NCBI GenBank assembly: GCA_904398675.1
Contig: CAJFPI010000099.1
Location: forward strand, 1 to 14,133
Direction: 5' to 3'
DNA: 14,133 nt
Source of the DNA: an uncultured Oscillospiraceae bacterium
GTDB lineage: Bacteria; Bacillota; Clostridia; Oscillospirales; Oscillospiraceae
Shown: one piece after another, positions 1 to 7,192 of the stretch
Numbering within the stretch: the first letter of the stretch is position 1
How the letters are laid out: each line of letters begins with the position of its first letter
Translations under genes and position numbers: made by a program
Notes under the pieces: generated by a model
Database searches by the model: none
Seen by the model: the letters and a program-made list of their open reading frames with translations, nothing else
Told to the model about the DNA's origin: nothing

Positions 1-60
1 GCCTTTAACCGGGCGGTAAGGGACTTTTTCAGAGAGACAGAACAAATGAGCAAGGAGTGA
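1..60 (+). CDS. 3' end of an upstream gene, possibly an alpha/beta hydrolase
   Basis: Frame 1 is open from the window edge and ends at TGA 58-60. It gives only 19 residues, ending FFRETEQMSKE. The stop lies inside the ribosome-binding region of the next gene, so the two are probably co-transcribed. The segment FNRAVRDFF resembles the C-terminal helix of many alpha/beta-fold hydrolases, but that is a weak inference from nine residues. The true product cannot be decided from this window. Confidence 0.45.
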   Translation, partial: AFNRAVRDFFRETEQMSKE

Positions 61-65
61 ACGCC

Positions 66-1418
66 ATGCGTCTGATACTGGCTGTCATCGTGTGCAAAAT
101 CCTGCGCCTGATAGGGAAACTGGTGGGGAAGGGCAGCAGCCTGCCGGGGAAATATGCCCTGAGGATCTGCCCGGACGTGCTGAGCCGGGTCAGGCTGCCG
201 GCGCACATCATCGCCGTCACCGGCTCCAACGGCAAGACCTCCACGGTGGAGATGATCGCCGCCGTCCTCCGCGCCGGCGGCCGGGAGGTGGTCTACAACG
301 CCGAGGGATCCAACCAGATCGAGGGGGTCACAACGCTGATTTTGACCCACTGCACCCTGGGGGGCAAAATGCGGGGAGACGTGCTGCTGCTGGAGAGCGA
401 CGAGCGCTACGCCCGCTACTCCTTCCGCTATTTCCACCCCACCCACTTTGTCATCACCAACCTCTACCGGGACCAGCTCACCCGCAACGGCCACCCGGAG
501 TGGGTCTACGACGCCATCCTCCCCGCCATCCATCCGGACACCACCCTGGTCCTCAACGCGGACGATCCCCTGGTGGCCTGCTTTGCCCGGGGCCACGCAC
601 CGGACAGGGTGAAGTGGTTCGGTCTGGAGCGGTGGAGCGGCGACACAGAGGAGCCCCGCGGCGTCTATCGCGACGGGGCCCTGTGCCCGGTGTGCAAGCG
701 CCCCATGGAATATGACTTCTATCATTATGCCCACATCGGCGCCTACCGCTGCCCCGCCTGCGGCCACCGGCGTCCAAAGCCGGACTTTGCCGTGACGGAG
801 CTGGACCTCGCCGCGGGGCGGCTGGTGCTGGACGGAGACACCCCCATCCAGCTGAGTTTCCGCAGCATCTATAACGTCTACAACATCCTGGCCGCCTGGT
901 CGGTCTCCCGGCTGTGCGGCGTGGAAAAGGACACCGCCGCCGGTGTGATCAACCACTATATCCTGAAAAACGGCCGAATGGTCCAGTTCACCCTGGGCGC
1001 CCACCGCGGCACCCTCCTCACCAGCAAGCACGAGAACTCCGTGGCCTATGACACCAATCTCCGGTATATCCGGGAGGCGGGGGAGCGGTGCAGCGTGCTG
1101 GTGATCGTGGACGCCATCAGCCGGAAGTACTTCACCGGCGAGACCAGCTGGCTGTGGGACATCGACTTTGACCAGCTCGCCTGCGACACGGTGGAGCGGG
1201 TCTATCTGGCGGGGACCTATGTGAACGATCTGGCATTGCGCTTTGACTACACCGCCGTTCCCCAGGAGCGGATCTCCCTCTTCGCCGACATCGGTCAGGC
1301 GGTGGAGGCCATCCGGGGGAGCGGAGACGAGCCGCTCTATGTGGTGACCTGTTTCTCCGACCGGGACAAGCTCCTGGGACGGGTGCAGGTGGAAAAACAG
1401 GAGGCGACAAAGGCATGA
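66..1418 (+). CDS. MurT-like Mur ligase family protein (divergent lipid II isoglutaminyl synthase ligase subunit)
   Basis: This 450-residue protein has MurT architecture. It opens with a hydrophobic N-terminus, then a P-loop GSNGKTST at residues 53-60. The Mur ligase core follows, with the ESDE and TNLYRDQL motifs around 110-138. A four-cysteine zinc ribbon (C207, C210, C229, C232) is inserted, and a DUF1727-type C-terminal domain ends the protein. In known MurT-GatD, this subunit uses ATP to activate the D-Glu carboxylate of lipid II for amidation. ATG 66 was chosen because AAGGAG at 52-57 sits 8 bases upstream; a GTG at 57 overlaps that site. The gene overlaps the GatD-like gene by 4 bases (ATGA). 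Several usual MurT motifs look altered: the KNPAG-type segment reads SKHENSVAYDTN (320-331), RDQLDRYGE reads RDQLTRNGH, and the DVSW-type segment near the C-terminus reads ETSW (359-362). The substrate may therefore differ. The family call is firm; canonical function is doubtful. Confidence 0.85.
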   Translation: MRLILAVIVCKILRLIGKLVGKGSSLPGKYALRICPDVLSRVRLPAHIIAVTGSNGKTSTVEMIAAVLRAGGREVVYNAEGSNQIEGVTTLILTHCTLGGKMRGDVLLLESDERYARYSFRYFHPTHFVITNLYRDQLTRNGHPEWVYDAILPAIHPDTTLVLNADDPLVACFARGHAPDRVKWFGLERWSGDTEEPRGVYRDGALCPVCKRPMEYDFYHYAHIGAYRCPACGHRRPKPDFAVTELDLAAGRLVLDGDTPIQLSFRSIYNVYNILAAWSVSRLCGVEKDTAAGVINHYILKNGRMVQFTLGAHRGTLLTSKHENSVAYDTNLRYIREAGERCSVLVIVDAISRKYFTGETSWLWDIDFDQLACDTVERVYLAGTYVNDLALRFDYTAVPQERISLFADIGQAVEAIRGSGDEPLYVVTCFSDRDKLLGRVQVEKQEATKA

Positions 1419-2146
1419 AACTGCATCTCACCCATCTCTGCCCCGAGGCCATGAGCCTCTACGGGGAATACGCCAACCTTCTCATCCTGCGCCGCCACCT
1501 GGAGGACCTGGGGGTGGAGGCAGAGATGGAATCCGTTCCCCTCTGCAGTGCGCCGGACTTCTCCCAGGCAGATTTCATCTATATGGGCTGCGGCACCGAG
1601 CGCACCCAGAAGGCGGTGCTCCAGTGGCTCCAGCCCCACGCCGGCGGTCTCCGGGCCGCTCTGGACCGGGGCGCGGCAGTCCTCTTCACCGGAAACGCCA
1701 TGGAGACCCTGGGCGCCTCCGTCACCGACAGGGACGGAAACAGCTGGGAGGGCCTGGGCCTCGCCGACTTCACCACTGTGGAGACCGACCGGCGCACGCC
1801 CCACGACGTCATCGCTACCCCGGCGCTGTGGGAGGGGACGGCGGTGGGGTTCATGAACAAATGCTCCACCACCTCCGGCGTCACCACCCCCCTGTTCACC
1901 GCCCTCTCCATGGGCTTTGGCAACGACCGGGAGGGAGGCGGCGAGGGCTTTGTCTCCGGCGATCTCTATGCCACCCATATCACAGGCCCGGTGCTGGTGA
2001 AAAACCCCGCCTTCACCGACTATCTGGTGGGCCGGCTCTTCGCCCTCCACGGCTGGGACCTGCCCGAGGCCCGGCCTGCCTACCCCCATGAGGCGGCGGC
2101 CTACGCCGTCACCTGCCGGGAGCTGACCGCAAGGCTCGGCGGCTGA
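1415..2146 (+). CDS. GatD-like class I glutamine amidotransferase-fold protein, catalytic Cys and His apparently missing
   Basis: This 243-residue protein matches GatD (CobB/CobQ-type amidotransferase) in length, position and overall pattern. It opens with MKLHLTHLCPEAMSLYGEYAN and has a GPVLVKNP motif at 191-198. GatD normally releases ammonia from glutamine for its MurT partner. The nucleophile elbow, usually a CGGYQ-like motif, reads VLFTGNAMETLG (89-100), so the cysteine position holds glycine. The catalytic histidine that normally directly precedes GP in YLHGP is threonine (T190), although H188 is two residues away. The cysteines present (C9, C44, C59, C150) are not at the elbow. The start overlaps the end of the MurT-like gene by 4 bases, which implies translational coupling and a complex. 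The reading frame is intact with normal codon use, so decay is unlikely. It may be a structural pseudoenzyme or use another nitrogen source. Fold and pairing are well supported; activity is an open question. Confidence 0.8.
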   Translation: MKLHLTHLCPEAMSLYGEYANLLILRRHLEDLGVEAEMESVPLCSAPDFSQADFIYMGCGTERTQKAVLQWLQPHAGGLRAALDRGAAVLFTGNAMETLGASVTDRDGNSWEGLGLADFTTVETDRRTPHDVIATPALWEGTAVGFMNKCSTTSGVTTPLFTALSMGFGNDREGGGEGFVSGDLYATHITGPVLVKNPAFTDYLVGRLFALHGWDLPEARPAYPHEAAAYAVTCRELTARLGG

Positions 2147-2199
2147 GCACCGGCGCATGAAGGCGGCGCTGCCGCCATACAATAGCAATACCCACAACC

Positions 2200-2234
2200 G
2201 GCACACGCCCCCCGCTCCGGGTGCGGCGTGGGCC
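2200..2234 (+). terminator. Possible weak terminator or leader hairpin between gatD-like gene and mfd
   Basis: GGCACACGCC (2200-2209) can pair with GGCGTGGGCC (2225-2234) with one mismatch, enclosing a GC-rich loop with further pairing. A T-containing stretch, TTGTTGTGCTGTTTT, follows, but it is not a clean U-tract. It may partly end the murT-gatD transcript. No convincing separate promoter was seen for mfd in the 131-base gap. Confidence 0.35.
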
Positions 2235-2277
2235 TTGTTGTGCTGTTTTCCCATTTTTCCTGAGAGGAGGCTTTCCC

Positions 2278-5200
2278 ATGGAACAGCTGCTGCGCACCCT
2301 GCTGCAGATCCCGGAGGCGGCGGAGGCCGCCGACGCCCTGGAGGAGGGGCGCTATCCCGTGGCCATCACCGGCCTTGCCGCCATCCACCGCGCCCAGCTG
2401 GCCGCGGCCCTGGCCTGGAAAGAGCGGAAAATCCCCGTGGTCCTCTGCAGCGACGAGGGGGAGGCCGCCCGCATGGCCGCGGATCTCCACGCCCTCACCG
2501 ACATGGAGCCGCTGACGCTCCTGCCCCGGGAGCTCCACCGCTCCAGCGGCGCCGTCACCTCCCGTCAGTGGGAGCACCGGCGCATTGCCGCCCTCTACCA
2601 GCTTGCCTCCGGCAGCCGCCTTCCCCTGGTGGCCACGGTGGAGGCCATGCTGCAGAAGACCTGCCCCCCCGATGTGATGCGCGGCGCGGCCCTGACGCTG
2701 CGGGTGGGGGAGCGCTGCGATTTGGAGACCCTGCCGGAGCGGCTGACGGCCGCCGGCTACACCCGGTGCGACCAGGTGGAGGGGGTGGGGCAGTTCGCCC
2801 TCCGGGGCGGCATTCTGGATGTGTTCTCCCCCATGATGGAGTCCCCTGTCCGCTGCGACTTCTTTGATGATGAAATCGACTCCATGGGGGCCTTCGACGT
2901 GGTGACCCAGCGGCGGACGGAGAACCTGGAGAGCGTCCTGCTGCTGCCTGCGGCGGAGATGGTGGGGGAGGCGCTGGCGAGCCCCTTTGCCTGCCTTCCG
3001 CAGGAGAGCGTCCTCTTTCTGGGGGACTGCGGGCGCGCTGCCGAGCAGGTGAAGGCCGTCCTCTGGCAGGCCAAGGAGGACACGGAGATCCTCCTGGAGC
3101 GGGGGGAGAAGGACGCGGACCTCACAAAGCTCCTGCTGCGGGAGCGGGAGTGGCTGGAGGGGCTTGCCGCCTACCCCCTGTGCATGATGGAGTCCCTGCC
3201 CACCTCCCGCTATCCCCTGCCCCCCAAGGCCCTGCTGGCCATCGGCGCCAAGCAGCTGAGCGCCTACGGCGGAAGCCTGGACGCCGCCGCCGGGGACATG
3301 GAGCACTATCTCTCCAGCGGCTGCGCCGTGCTCCTCCTGTGCGGCAATGAGACAAAGGCCAAAAACCTTCAGCGGATCCTGGAGGAGCGGTCCATCCCGG
3401 CGGCGCTGGACTTCCGCCTTGCGGCGATGCCCGCCCCCGGCCAGGCCCGCATCGCCGTGGGGAGCCTCTCCGCCGGTGCGGAGTGGCCCCAGCTGCGCCT
3501 GGCCATCCTTACGGAGGGGCAGCTCACCGCCTCTCTCAGCGGCCGGAAGAGCCCCGGGCGGCCCCGGGCGCCCCGGAAGGACGCCAACCGCCAGAAGATC
3601 CAGTCCTACACCGATCTGACCCCGGGGGACCTGGTGGTCCACGTCCACCACGGCATCGGCCGTTTTGTGGGCATGCAGCGCATCCCGGTGGACGGGGCGG
3701 AGAAGGACTACATCAAAATCGCTTATGCCGGCAGCGACGCGCTCTATGTCCCCGCCACCCAGCTGGACCTGGTGTCCAAATACATCGGCGGCCGGGAGGA
3801 CGGGGAGGGCCGCCCCATCAAGCTCAACAAGCTGGGCGGCACCGACTGGCAGAAACAAAAGACCCGGGCCAAGGCCGCGGCCAAGGATCTGGCCAAGGGC
3901 CTCATCGCTCTCTATGCCGAGCGGCAGCGGCGGCCGGGATTCGCCTTCTCGCCGGACAGCCCCTGGCAGCAGGAGTTTGAGGCCGCCTTTGACTACGAGG
4001 AGACGGAGGACCAGCTCCGGTGCATCGCGGAGATCAAGGGGGATATGGAGCGGCCCGTGCCTATGGACCGGCTCCTCTGCGGCGACGTGGGCTACGGCAA
4101 GACGGAGGTGGCCCTCCGGGCCATGATGAAGTGCGTGCTGGACGGCAAGCAGGCCGCCGTGCTGGTGCCCACCACGGTGCTGGCCCAGCAGCACTACGCC
4201 ACCGCGGTCACCCGGTTCCGCAGCTTTCCCGTGACCATCCGGGTGCTCAGCCGCTTTCAGACCCCCGCCCAGACCAAAAAGATCCTCTATGACCTCCAGT
4301 GCGGCCGGGTGGATATCCTCATCGGCACCCACCGGCTGCTGCAGAAGGACATCCGTTTCAAGGACCTGGGTCTTCTGGTCATCGACGAGGAGCAGCGTTT
4401 CGGCGTCACCCACAAGGAAAAGCTCAAGGAGATGGCCAAGCAGGTGGACGTCCTCACCCTGTCCGCCACCCCCATTCCCAGGACGCTGAACATGGCCCTC
4501 TCCGGCATCCGGGACATGAGCACCATTGAAGAGCCGCCCATGAACCGCCAGCCGGTGCAGACCTATGTGCTGGAGCACGACTGGGGCATCCTGGCCGAGG
4601 CCATGCGCCGGGAGATCGAGCGGGGCGGCCAGGTCTACTACCTCCACAACCGGGTGGACACCATTGACCGCACCGCCGCCCGGATCCAGGCGATGCTGGG
4701 GGAGGAGGTCCGGGTGGTGGTGGGCCACGGGAAGATGAATCAGCAGCAGCTGACCTCCGTCATGCAGCAGATGGTGGAGGGGGAGGCCCAGGTGATGGTG
4801 TGCACCACCATCATCGAGACCGGCATCGACATCCCCAATGTCAACACCCTCATCATCGAGGACGCCGACCACATGGGCCTCAGCCAGCTTCACCAGATCC
4901 GGGGCCGCATCGGCCGCAGCGCCCGCCGGGCCTACGCCTATATGACCTACCGCCCCGGCAAGGTGCTCACGGAAATCGCCACCAAGCGCCTCACCGCCAT
5001 CAAGGAGTATGTGGAGTTCGGCTCCGGGTTCAAGATTGCCATGCGGGATCTGGAGATCCGCGGCGCCGGAAACCTGCTGGGACCGGAGCAGAGCGGATAT
5101 ATGATGACCGTGGGCTACGACATGTACCTCCAGCTTTTGGAGGAGGCGGTGCTGGAGGAGAAGGGGGAGAAGAAACCGGTGGTCACCGAGTGCGCCGCCG

Positions 5201-5628
5201 ACCTCACCCTCTCGGCCAACATCCCCGAGCGGTACGTCCCCTCCGCCGCCCAGCGGATGGATCTCTACCGCCGCATCGCCGCCATCCGCACCACGGAGGA
5301 CGCCTCGGACCTGCTGGACGAGCTCATCGACCGCTACGGCGAGCCGCCCAAGAGCGTCCACGCTCTTCTGGATGTTGCCCTGCTCCGCGCCGCCGCCTCC
5401 GCCGTGGGGGTGACGGACATCGCCCAGCGGGGGGACAGCCTCCGCTTTACCCTGAGCGTTCTGGAGGTGGAGCGGGTCATCAAGGTCTGCGGCCTGGCCA
5501 AGTACCGCCAGCGGCTGGTGCTCTCCGCCGGGGAGGTTCCCGCCGTCACGCTGAAACTCCGGAAGGGGGAAAATGTACTGGATGCGGCCCTCACCCTGGT
5601 GGAGGACCTGCGGCTCCAGGGAAATTAA
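2278..5628 (+). CDS. mfd: Transcription-repair coupling factor Mfd
   Basis: Mfd removes RNA polymerase stalled at DNA lesions and recruits UvrA for nucleotide excision repair. The 1116-residue product is close to the usual length of about 1150. In order it shows a UvrB-like N-terminal module and, from residue 444, a CarD-like RNA polymerase interaction domain (LTPGDLVVHVHHGIGRFVGM). The superfamily 2 helicase motor carries Walker A GDVGYGKTE (602-610) and DEEQ (703-706), followed by motif III SATPIPRT. The second RecA lobe has the TRG-type stretch GIDIPNVNTLIIEDADHMGL and QIRGRIGR, and a D7 regulatory domain ends the protein. ATG 2278 has AGGAGG at 2265-2270 seven bases upstream, so an upstream in-frame GTG at 2221 is rejected. 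The N-terminal P-loop is degenerate, as in known Mfd. Identification is secure. Confidence 0.98.
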   Translation: MEQLLRTLLQIPEAAEAADALEEGRYPVAITGLAAIHRAQLAAALAWKERKIPVVLCSDEGEAARMAADLHALTDMEPLTLLPRELHRSSGAVTSRQWEHRRIAALYQLASGSRLPLVATVEAMLQKTCPPDVMRGAALTLRVGERCDLETLPERLTAAGYTRCDQVEGVGQFALRGGILDVFSPMMESPVRCDFFDDEIDSMGAFDVVTQRRTENLESVLLLPAAEMVGEALASPFACLPQESVLFLGDCGRAAEQVKAVLWQAKEDTEILLERGEKDADLTKLLLREREWLEGLAAYPLCMMESLPTSRYPLPPKALLAIGAKQLSAYGGSLDAAAGDMEHYLSSGCAVLLLCGNETKAKNLQRILEERSIPAALDFRLAAMPAPGQARIAVGSLSAGAEWPQLRLAILTEGQLTASLSGRKSPGRPRAPRKDANRQKIQSYTDLTPGDLVVHVHHGIGRFVGMQRIPVDGAEKDYIKIAYAGSDALYVPATQLDLVSKYIGGREDGEGRPIKLNKLGGTDWQKQKTRAKAAAKDLAKGLIALYAERQRRPGFAFSPDSPWQQEFEAAFDYEETEDQLRCIAEIKGDMERPVPMDRLLCGDVGYGKTEVALRAMMKCVLDGKQAAVLVPTTVLAQQHYATAVTRFRSFPVTIRVLSRFQTPAQTKKILYDLQCGRVDILIGTHRLLQKDIRFKDLGLLVIDEEQRFGVTHKEKLKEMAKQVDVLTLSATPIPRTLNMALSGIRDMSTIEEPPMNRQPVQTYVLEHDWGILAEAMRREIERGGQVYYLHNRVDTIDRTAARIQAMLGEEVRVVVGHGKMNQQQLTSVMQQMVEGEAQVMVCTTIIETGIDIPNVNTLIIEDADHMGLSQLHQIRGRIGRSARRAYAYMTYRPGKVLTEIATKRLTAIKEYVEFGSGFKIAMRDLEIRGAGNLLGPEQSGYMMTVGYDMYLQLLEEAVLEEKGEKKPVVTECAADLTLSANIPERYVPSAAQRMDLYRRIAAIRTTEDASDLLDELIDRYGEPPKSVHALLDVALLRAAASAVGVTDIAQRGDSLRFTLSVLEVERVIKVCGLAKYRQRLVLSAGEVPAVTLKLRKGENVLDAALTLVEDLRLQGN

Positions 5629-5638
5629 TAATGCCGTT

Positions 5639-5766
5639 ACTTTCCCACGGCTCCGCTGTGGGAAAGTCCTTGCTGCGCAAGCCGCACGCCTTGCACAGCA
5701 AGAACTTTGTGGGGCATTTGATCCCATACGGGGCGGGCTTTGCCCCCTCGTGCCCCCCTGCAATCC
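5639..5766. repeat. Palindrome-rich spacer after mfd, possible dispersed extragenic repeat
   Basis: Directly after mfd, ACTTTCCCAC (5639-5648) pairs perfectly with GTGGGAAAGT (5658-5667). Next, CTTGCTGCGCAAG starting at 5669 pairs with CTTGCACAGCAAG ending at 5702 with one mismatch, closing on a short loop. A GGGGC/GCCCC hairpin follows near 5737-5755. Neither palindrome is followed by a U-tract, and no gene with an RBS fits here. Consecutive hairpins of this kind are typical of REP-like intergenic elements, but only one copy is visible in this window, so the repeat status is inferred. Confidence 0.4.
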
Positions 5767-5805
5767 CCTATTTCTCCCTCCCTGGGACCGCTTTTTGAAA
5801 CGTAG

Positions 5806-5842
5806 AAGGAAGGCCTGCCCAGGGGGCAGGCCTTCCTTATTT
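5806..5842 (+). terminator. Strong intrinsic terminator between convergent mfd and hxlR-type gene
   Basis: A perfect 15-base-pair stem, AAGGAAGGCCTGCCC (5806-5820) with its complement at 5824-5838, encloses a three-base loop and is followed by ATTTT. It sits between the convergent mfd and minus-strand regulator genes. On the minus strand it lacks a clear U-tract but may still serve both. Confidence 0.85.
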
Positions 5843-5853
5843 TCCTCTGCTGT

Positions 5854-6249
5854 TCACACACTCTCTCCCGCGGCCTGGCGGTGGTCGCACCGCCGGCATT
5901 GGGCCGCGCCCTCCGCCGCATCGCTCCGGGCATATCCGCCGGACCACCGGCAGATCTCCAGCAGGATGGGAACCACCGAGCGGCCCCGCTCCGTCAGGGA
6001 ATACTCCACCCGGGGCGGAATCTCATCATAGGATTTCCGCGCCACAATGCCGTCGCGGATCAGCTCCTTCAGCGCCGAGGCCAGCACCGCGTCGGTAATA
6101 TTGCTCATCTCCGTGCGCAGCTCGCCATAGCGCAGCGTCTCCCTTGTGTTCAGCACGCAGATGATCCGCGGTTTCCATTTGCCGCCGAATACCTTCAGCC
6201 CGTACTCCAGCGGGCAGCGGATCTCATCTCCGCCCTTCTTCTGATACAT
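5854..6249 (-). CDS. HxlR-family winged-helix transcriptional regulator
   Basis: This 131-residue product has the HxlR signature: C12-PLEYGLKVFGGKWKPRII, then RYGELRTEMSNITDAVLASALKEL for the recognition helix, and VEYSLTERG for the wing. The family contains redox- and electrophile-sensing repressors such as YodB and HypR, in which an N-terminal cysteine equivalent to C12 senses. The start at 6249 is preceded by AAAGGGGG at a spacing of 8; a longer frame starting at 6303 lacks such support. The C-terminal tail carries an extra CRRC pair (C118, C121) followed by DH, beyond the usual fold, which might bind metal or form a disulfide. The gene lies 140 bases downstream of the PNPOx-like gene on the same strand, a frequent regulator-target arrangement. 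The family is secure; the signal is unknown. Confidence 0.93.
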   Translation of the reverse strand: MYQKKGGDEIRCPLEYGLKVFGGKWKPRIICVLNTRETLRYGELRTEMSNITDAVLASALKELIRDGIVARKSYDEIPPRVEYSLTERGRSVVPILLEICRWSGGYARSDAAEGAAQCRRCDHRQAAGESV

Positions 6250-6283
6250 GGCGCCCACCCCCTTTCTCCCATTCTGCCGCAGC

Positions 6284-6312
6284 GGCGCGGCACGGAAAAG
6301 CATTGCCGCGCC
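6284..6312. other. GC hairpin upstream of the HxlR gene
   Basis: GGCGCGGCA (6284-6292) pairs perfectly with TGCCGCGCC (6304-6312) around an 11-base loop. It lies 35 bases upstream of the regulator's start on the minus strand. There is no U-tract, so it is more likely an RNA processing or stability element than a terminator. Its function is unknown. Confidence 0.45.
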
Positions 6313-6341
6313 CTTCCGCGCCCCGGCCGGCTGCAGGAGAA

Positions 6342-6376
6342 GGCGGGCGCAGCCCTCTTCAGCCGCCGCGCCCGCC
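6342..6376 (-). terminator. Possible terminator or attenuator after the PNPOx-like gene
   Basis: GGCGGGCGC (6342-6350) pairs with GCGCCCGCC (6368-6376), just past the stop of the minus-strand PNPOx-like gene. On that strand it is followed by TTCTCCT rather than a true U-tract. It may only reduce read-through into the HxlR gene. Confidence 0.35.
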
Positions 6377-6389
6377 CTATGTATCCCTT

Positions 6390-6776
6390 TTACAGCTCCT
6401 TCTTGTTGTCCGGGCCGGCAGTGGTGACGATCACCTTCTCCGGCGTGATGATCAGCGCGCCCTTGGCCTTCATGGCGCCATGGAACAGCTGCTCGGCCAT
6501 GGCCTGGATCTTGTCATACACCGGGCCCTCGGTGACATACTCCACGGTTCCCTTGATCTGATAGCCCTCTTTGCCCTCACAGGCGGAGATGGCGATCTTG
6601 TTGTTGGCCAGAATGTTCTTCACGGTCGTCTCCATCAGCACGTCGCCGATCAGGAGCTTGCCGTCCTCTGTCACGTCCTTGAACCCAACCGGGACAACGT
6701 TGGGTACCCCGTCGGCACAGGTGGCGATATGCCACATGCCGGCCTTCAGCACTTTCACGACATTCTCATTGAGCAT
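6390..6776 (-). CDS. Pyridoxamine 5'-phosphate oxidase family (FMN-binding split-barrel) protein
   Basis: This is a 128-residue single-domain protein. The N-terminal pattern GMWHIATCADGVPNVVPVGF matches the first strands of the PNPOx-like split barrel. VKNILANNKIAISACEG and GYQIKGTVEYV fit its middle strands, and a short helical and strand tail ends it. Small members usually bind FMN or F420 and act as flavin reductases or stress proteins; true pyridoxamine-phosphate oxidases are longer. ATG 6776 is chosen because GGAGG at 6785-6789 precedes it by 8 bases; a GTG at 6785 would overlap that site. A strong promoter lies immediately upstream and an HxlR regulator gene downstream, so a redox- or electrophile-responsive unit is a reasonable inference. 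The substrate is unknown. Confidence 0.85.
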   Translation of the reverse strand: MLNENVVKVLKAGMWHIATCADGVPNVVPVGFKDVTEDGKLLIGDVLMETTVKNILANNKIAISACEGKEGYQIKGTVEYVTEGPVYDKIQAMAEQLFHGAMKAKGALIITPEKVIVTTAGPDNKKEL

Positions 6777-6823
6777 GGGGAACACCTCCGAAAAATTTTA
6801 GTCTGCTGGATTCAGCTGTACTC

Positions 6824-6852
6824 ATTATAAGCGATTTACTTTTCATAAACAA
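6824..6852 (-). promoter_or_regulatory. Promoter of the PNPOx-like gene
   Basis: On the minus strand TTGTTT (6847-6852) and a perfect TATAAT (6824-6829) are separated by exactly 17 bases. The start codon lies about 48 bases further on. This AT-rich island (roughly 6790-6895) contrasts sharply with the GC-rich surroundings. Confidence 0.8.
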
Positions 6853-6873
6853 GATATTATTAAATTTATAAGT

Positions 6874-6893
6874 TACTAATAATTTTCATAGTA
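6874..6893. promoter_or_regulatory. TACTA-N10-TAGTA dyad, candidate HxlR-type operator
   Basis: TACTA (6874-6878) and TAGTA (6889-6893) form a perfect dyad with a 10-base spacer, about 20 bases upstream of the -35 box of the PNPOx-like gene. HxlR proteins bind AT-rich dyads as dimers, and the regulator gene is nearby. The upstream position would suit activation or a second divergent target more than simple blocking. This is inference from symmetry and location only. Confidence 0.4.
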
Positions 6894-6967
6894 TGATGGC
6901 GCATGCCGTTTCCATCCAAGCGGCCTGCATACTCCCGGGCCTCGCCCTCTCTAACCTTAAAATTAGC

Positions 6968-6996
6968 TTGAAATTTCACAGGCGCTCAGGTAAAAT
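6968..6996 (+). promoter_or_regulatory. Promoter of the small lipoprotein gene
   Basis: TTGAAA (6968-6973) and TAAAAT (6991-6996) are separated by exactly 17 bases. Transcription would begin near 7003, giving an untranslated leader of about 190 bases before the ATG at 7193. Together with the minus-strand promoter it accounts for the 407-base gap between genes. Confidence 0.7.
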
Positions 6997-7057
6997 AGCG
7001 GAGGAGCGCTTAAAGGGCAGCCGGCGGCAGGTGGGCCCTCCCCTGTACGCCTCCTGT

Positions 7058-7111
7058 GTTTCTGTCAGATTCCCCGGGCATGGGCCATTGCCCTCTGCCC
7101 GGGTTTCTGTC
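7058..7111 (+). promoter_or_regulatory. Structured leader of the lipoprotein gene: hairpin flanked by a repeated 9-mer
   Basis: GTTTCTGTC occurs at 7058-7066 and again at 7103-7111. Between them CCCGGGCA (7073-7080) pairs with TGCCCGGG (7096-7103), with an inner GGGC/GCCC stem and a CATT loop. TTTCTGT follows, giving a terminator-like shape. A further CCCGGC/GCCGGG hairpin occurs near 7152-7166, before the RBS. It matches no riboswitch class I recognise. It could be an attenuator or a remnant terminator. Confidence 0.4.
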
Positions 7112-7192
7112 GGCTCCGGCCGGAAGGGCCTGGGCCGTTATACAGCAGGGCGCCCGGCGCTGCCGGGGCCGAATCAGGAAAGGAGAATACTT

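Noticed and set aside
57..65. GTG at 57 as start of the MurT-like gene
   Set aside because: It overlaps the AAGGAG ribosome-binding site that is ideally placed for ATG 66.
2101..5763. Very long minus-strand open frame (about 1220 residues) opposite mfd
   Set aside because: Its composition is Gly/Leu/His/Gln-rich low complexity typical of an antisense frame in GC-rich coding DNA, while the plus strand encodes a complete, motif-rich Mfd.
6893..7192. Upstream extension of the lipoprotein frame to 6893
   Set aside because: The frame runs through a promoter and GC hairpins, and would put 100 residues before a perfect lipoprotein signal peptide with its own RBS.
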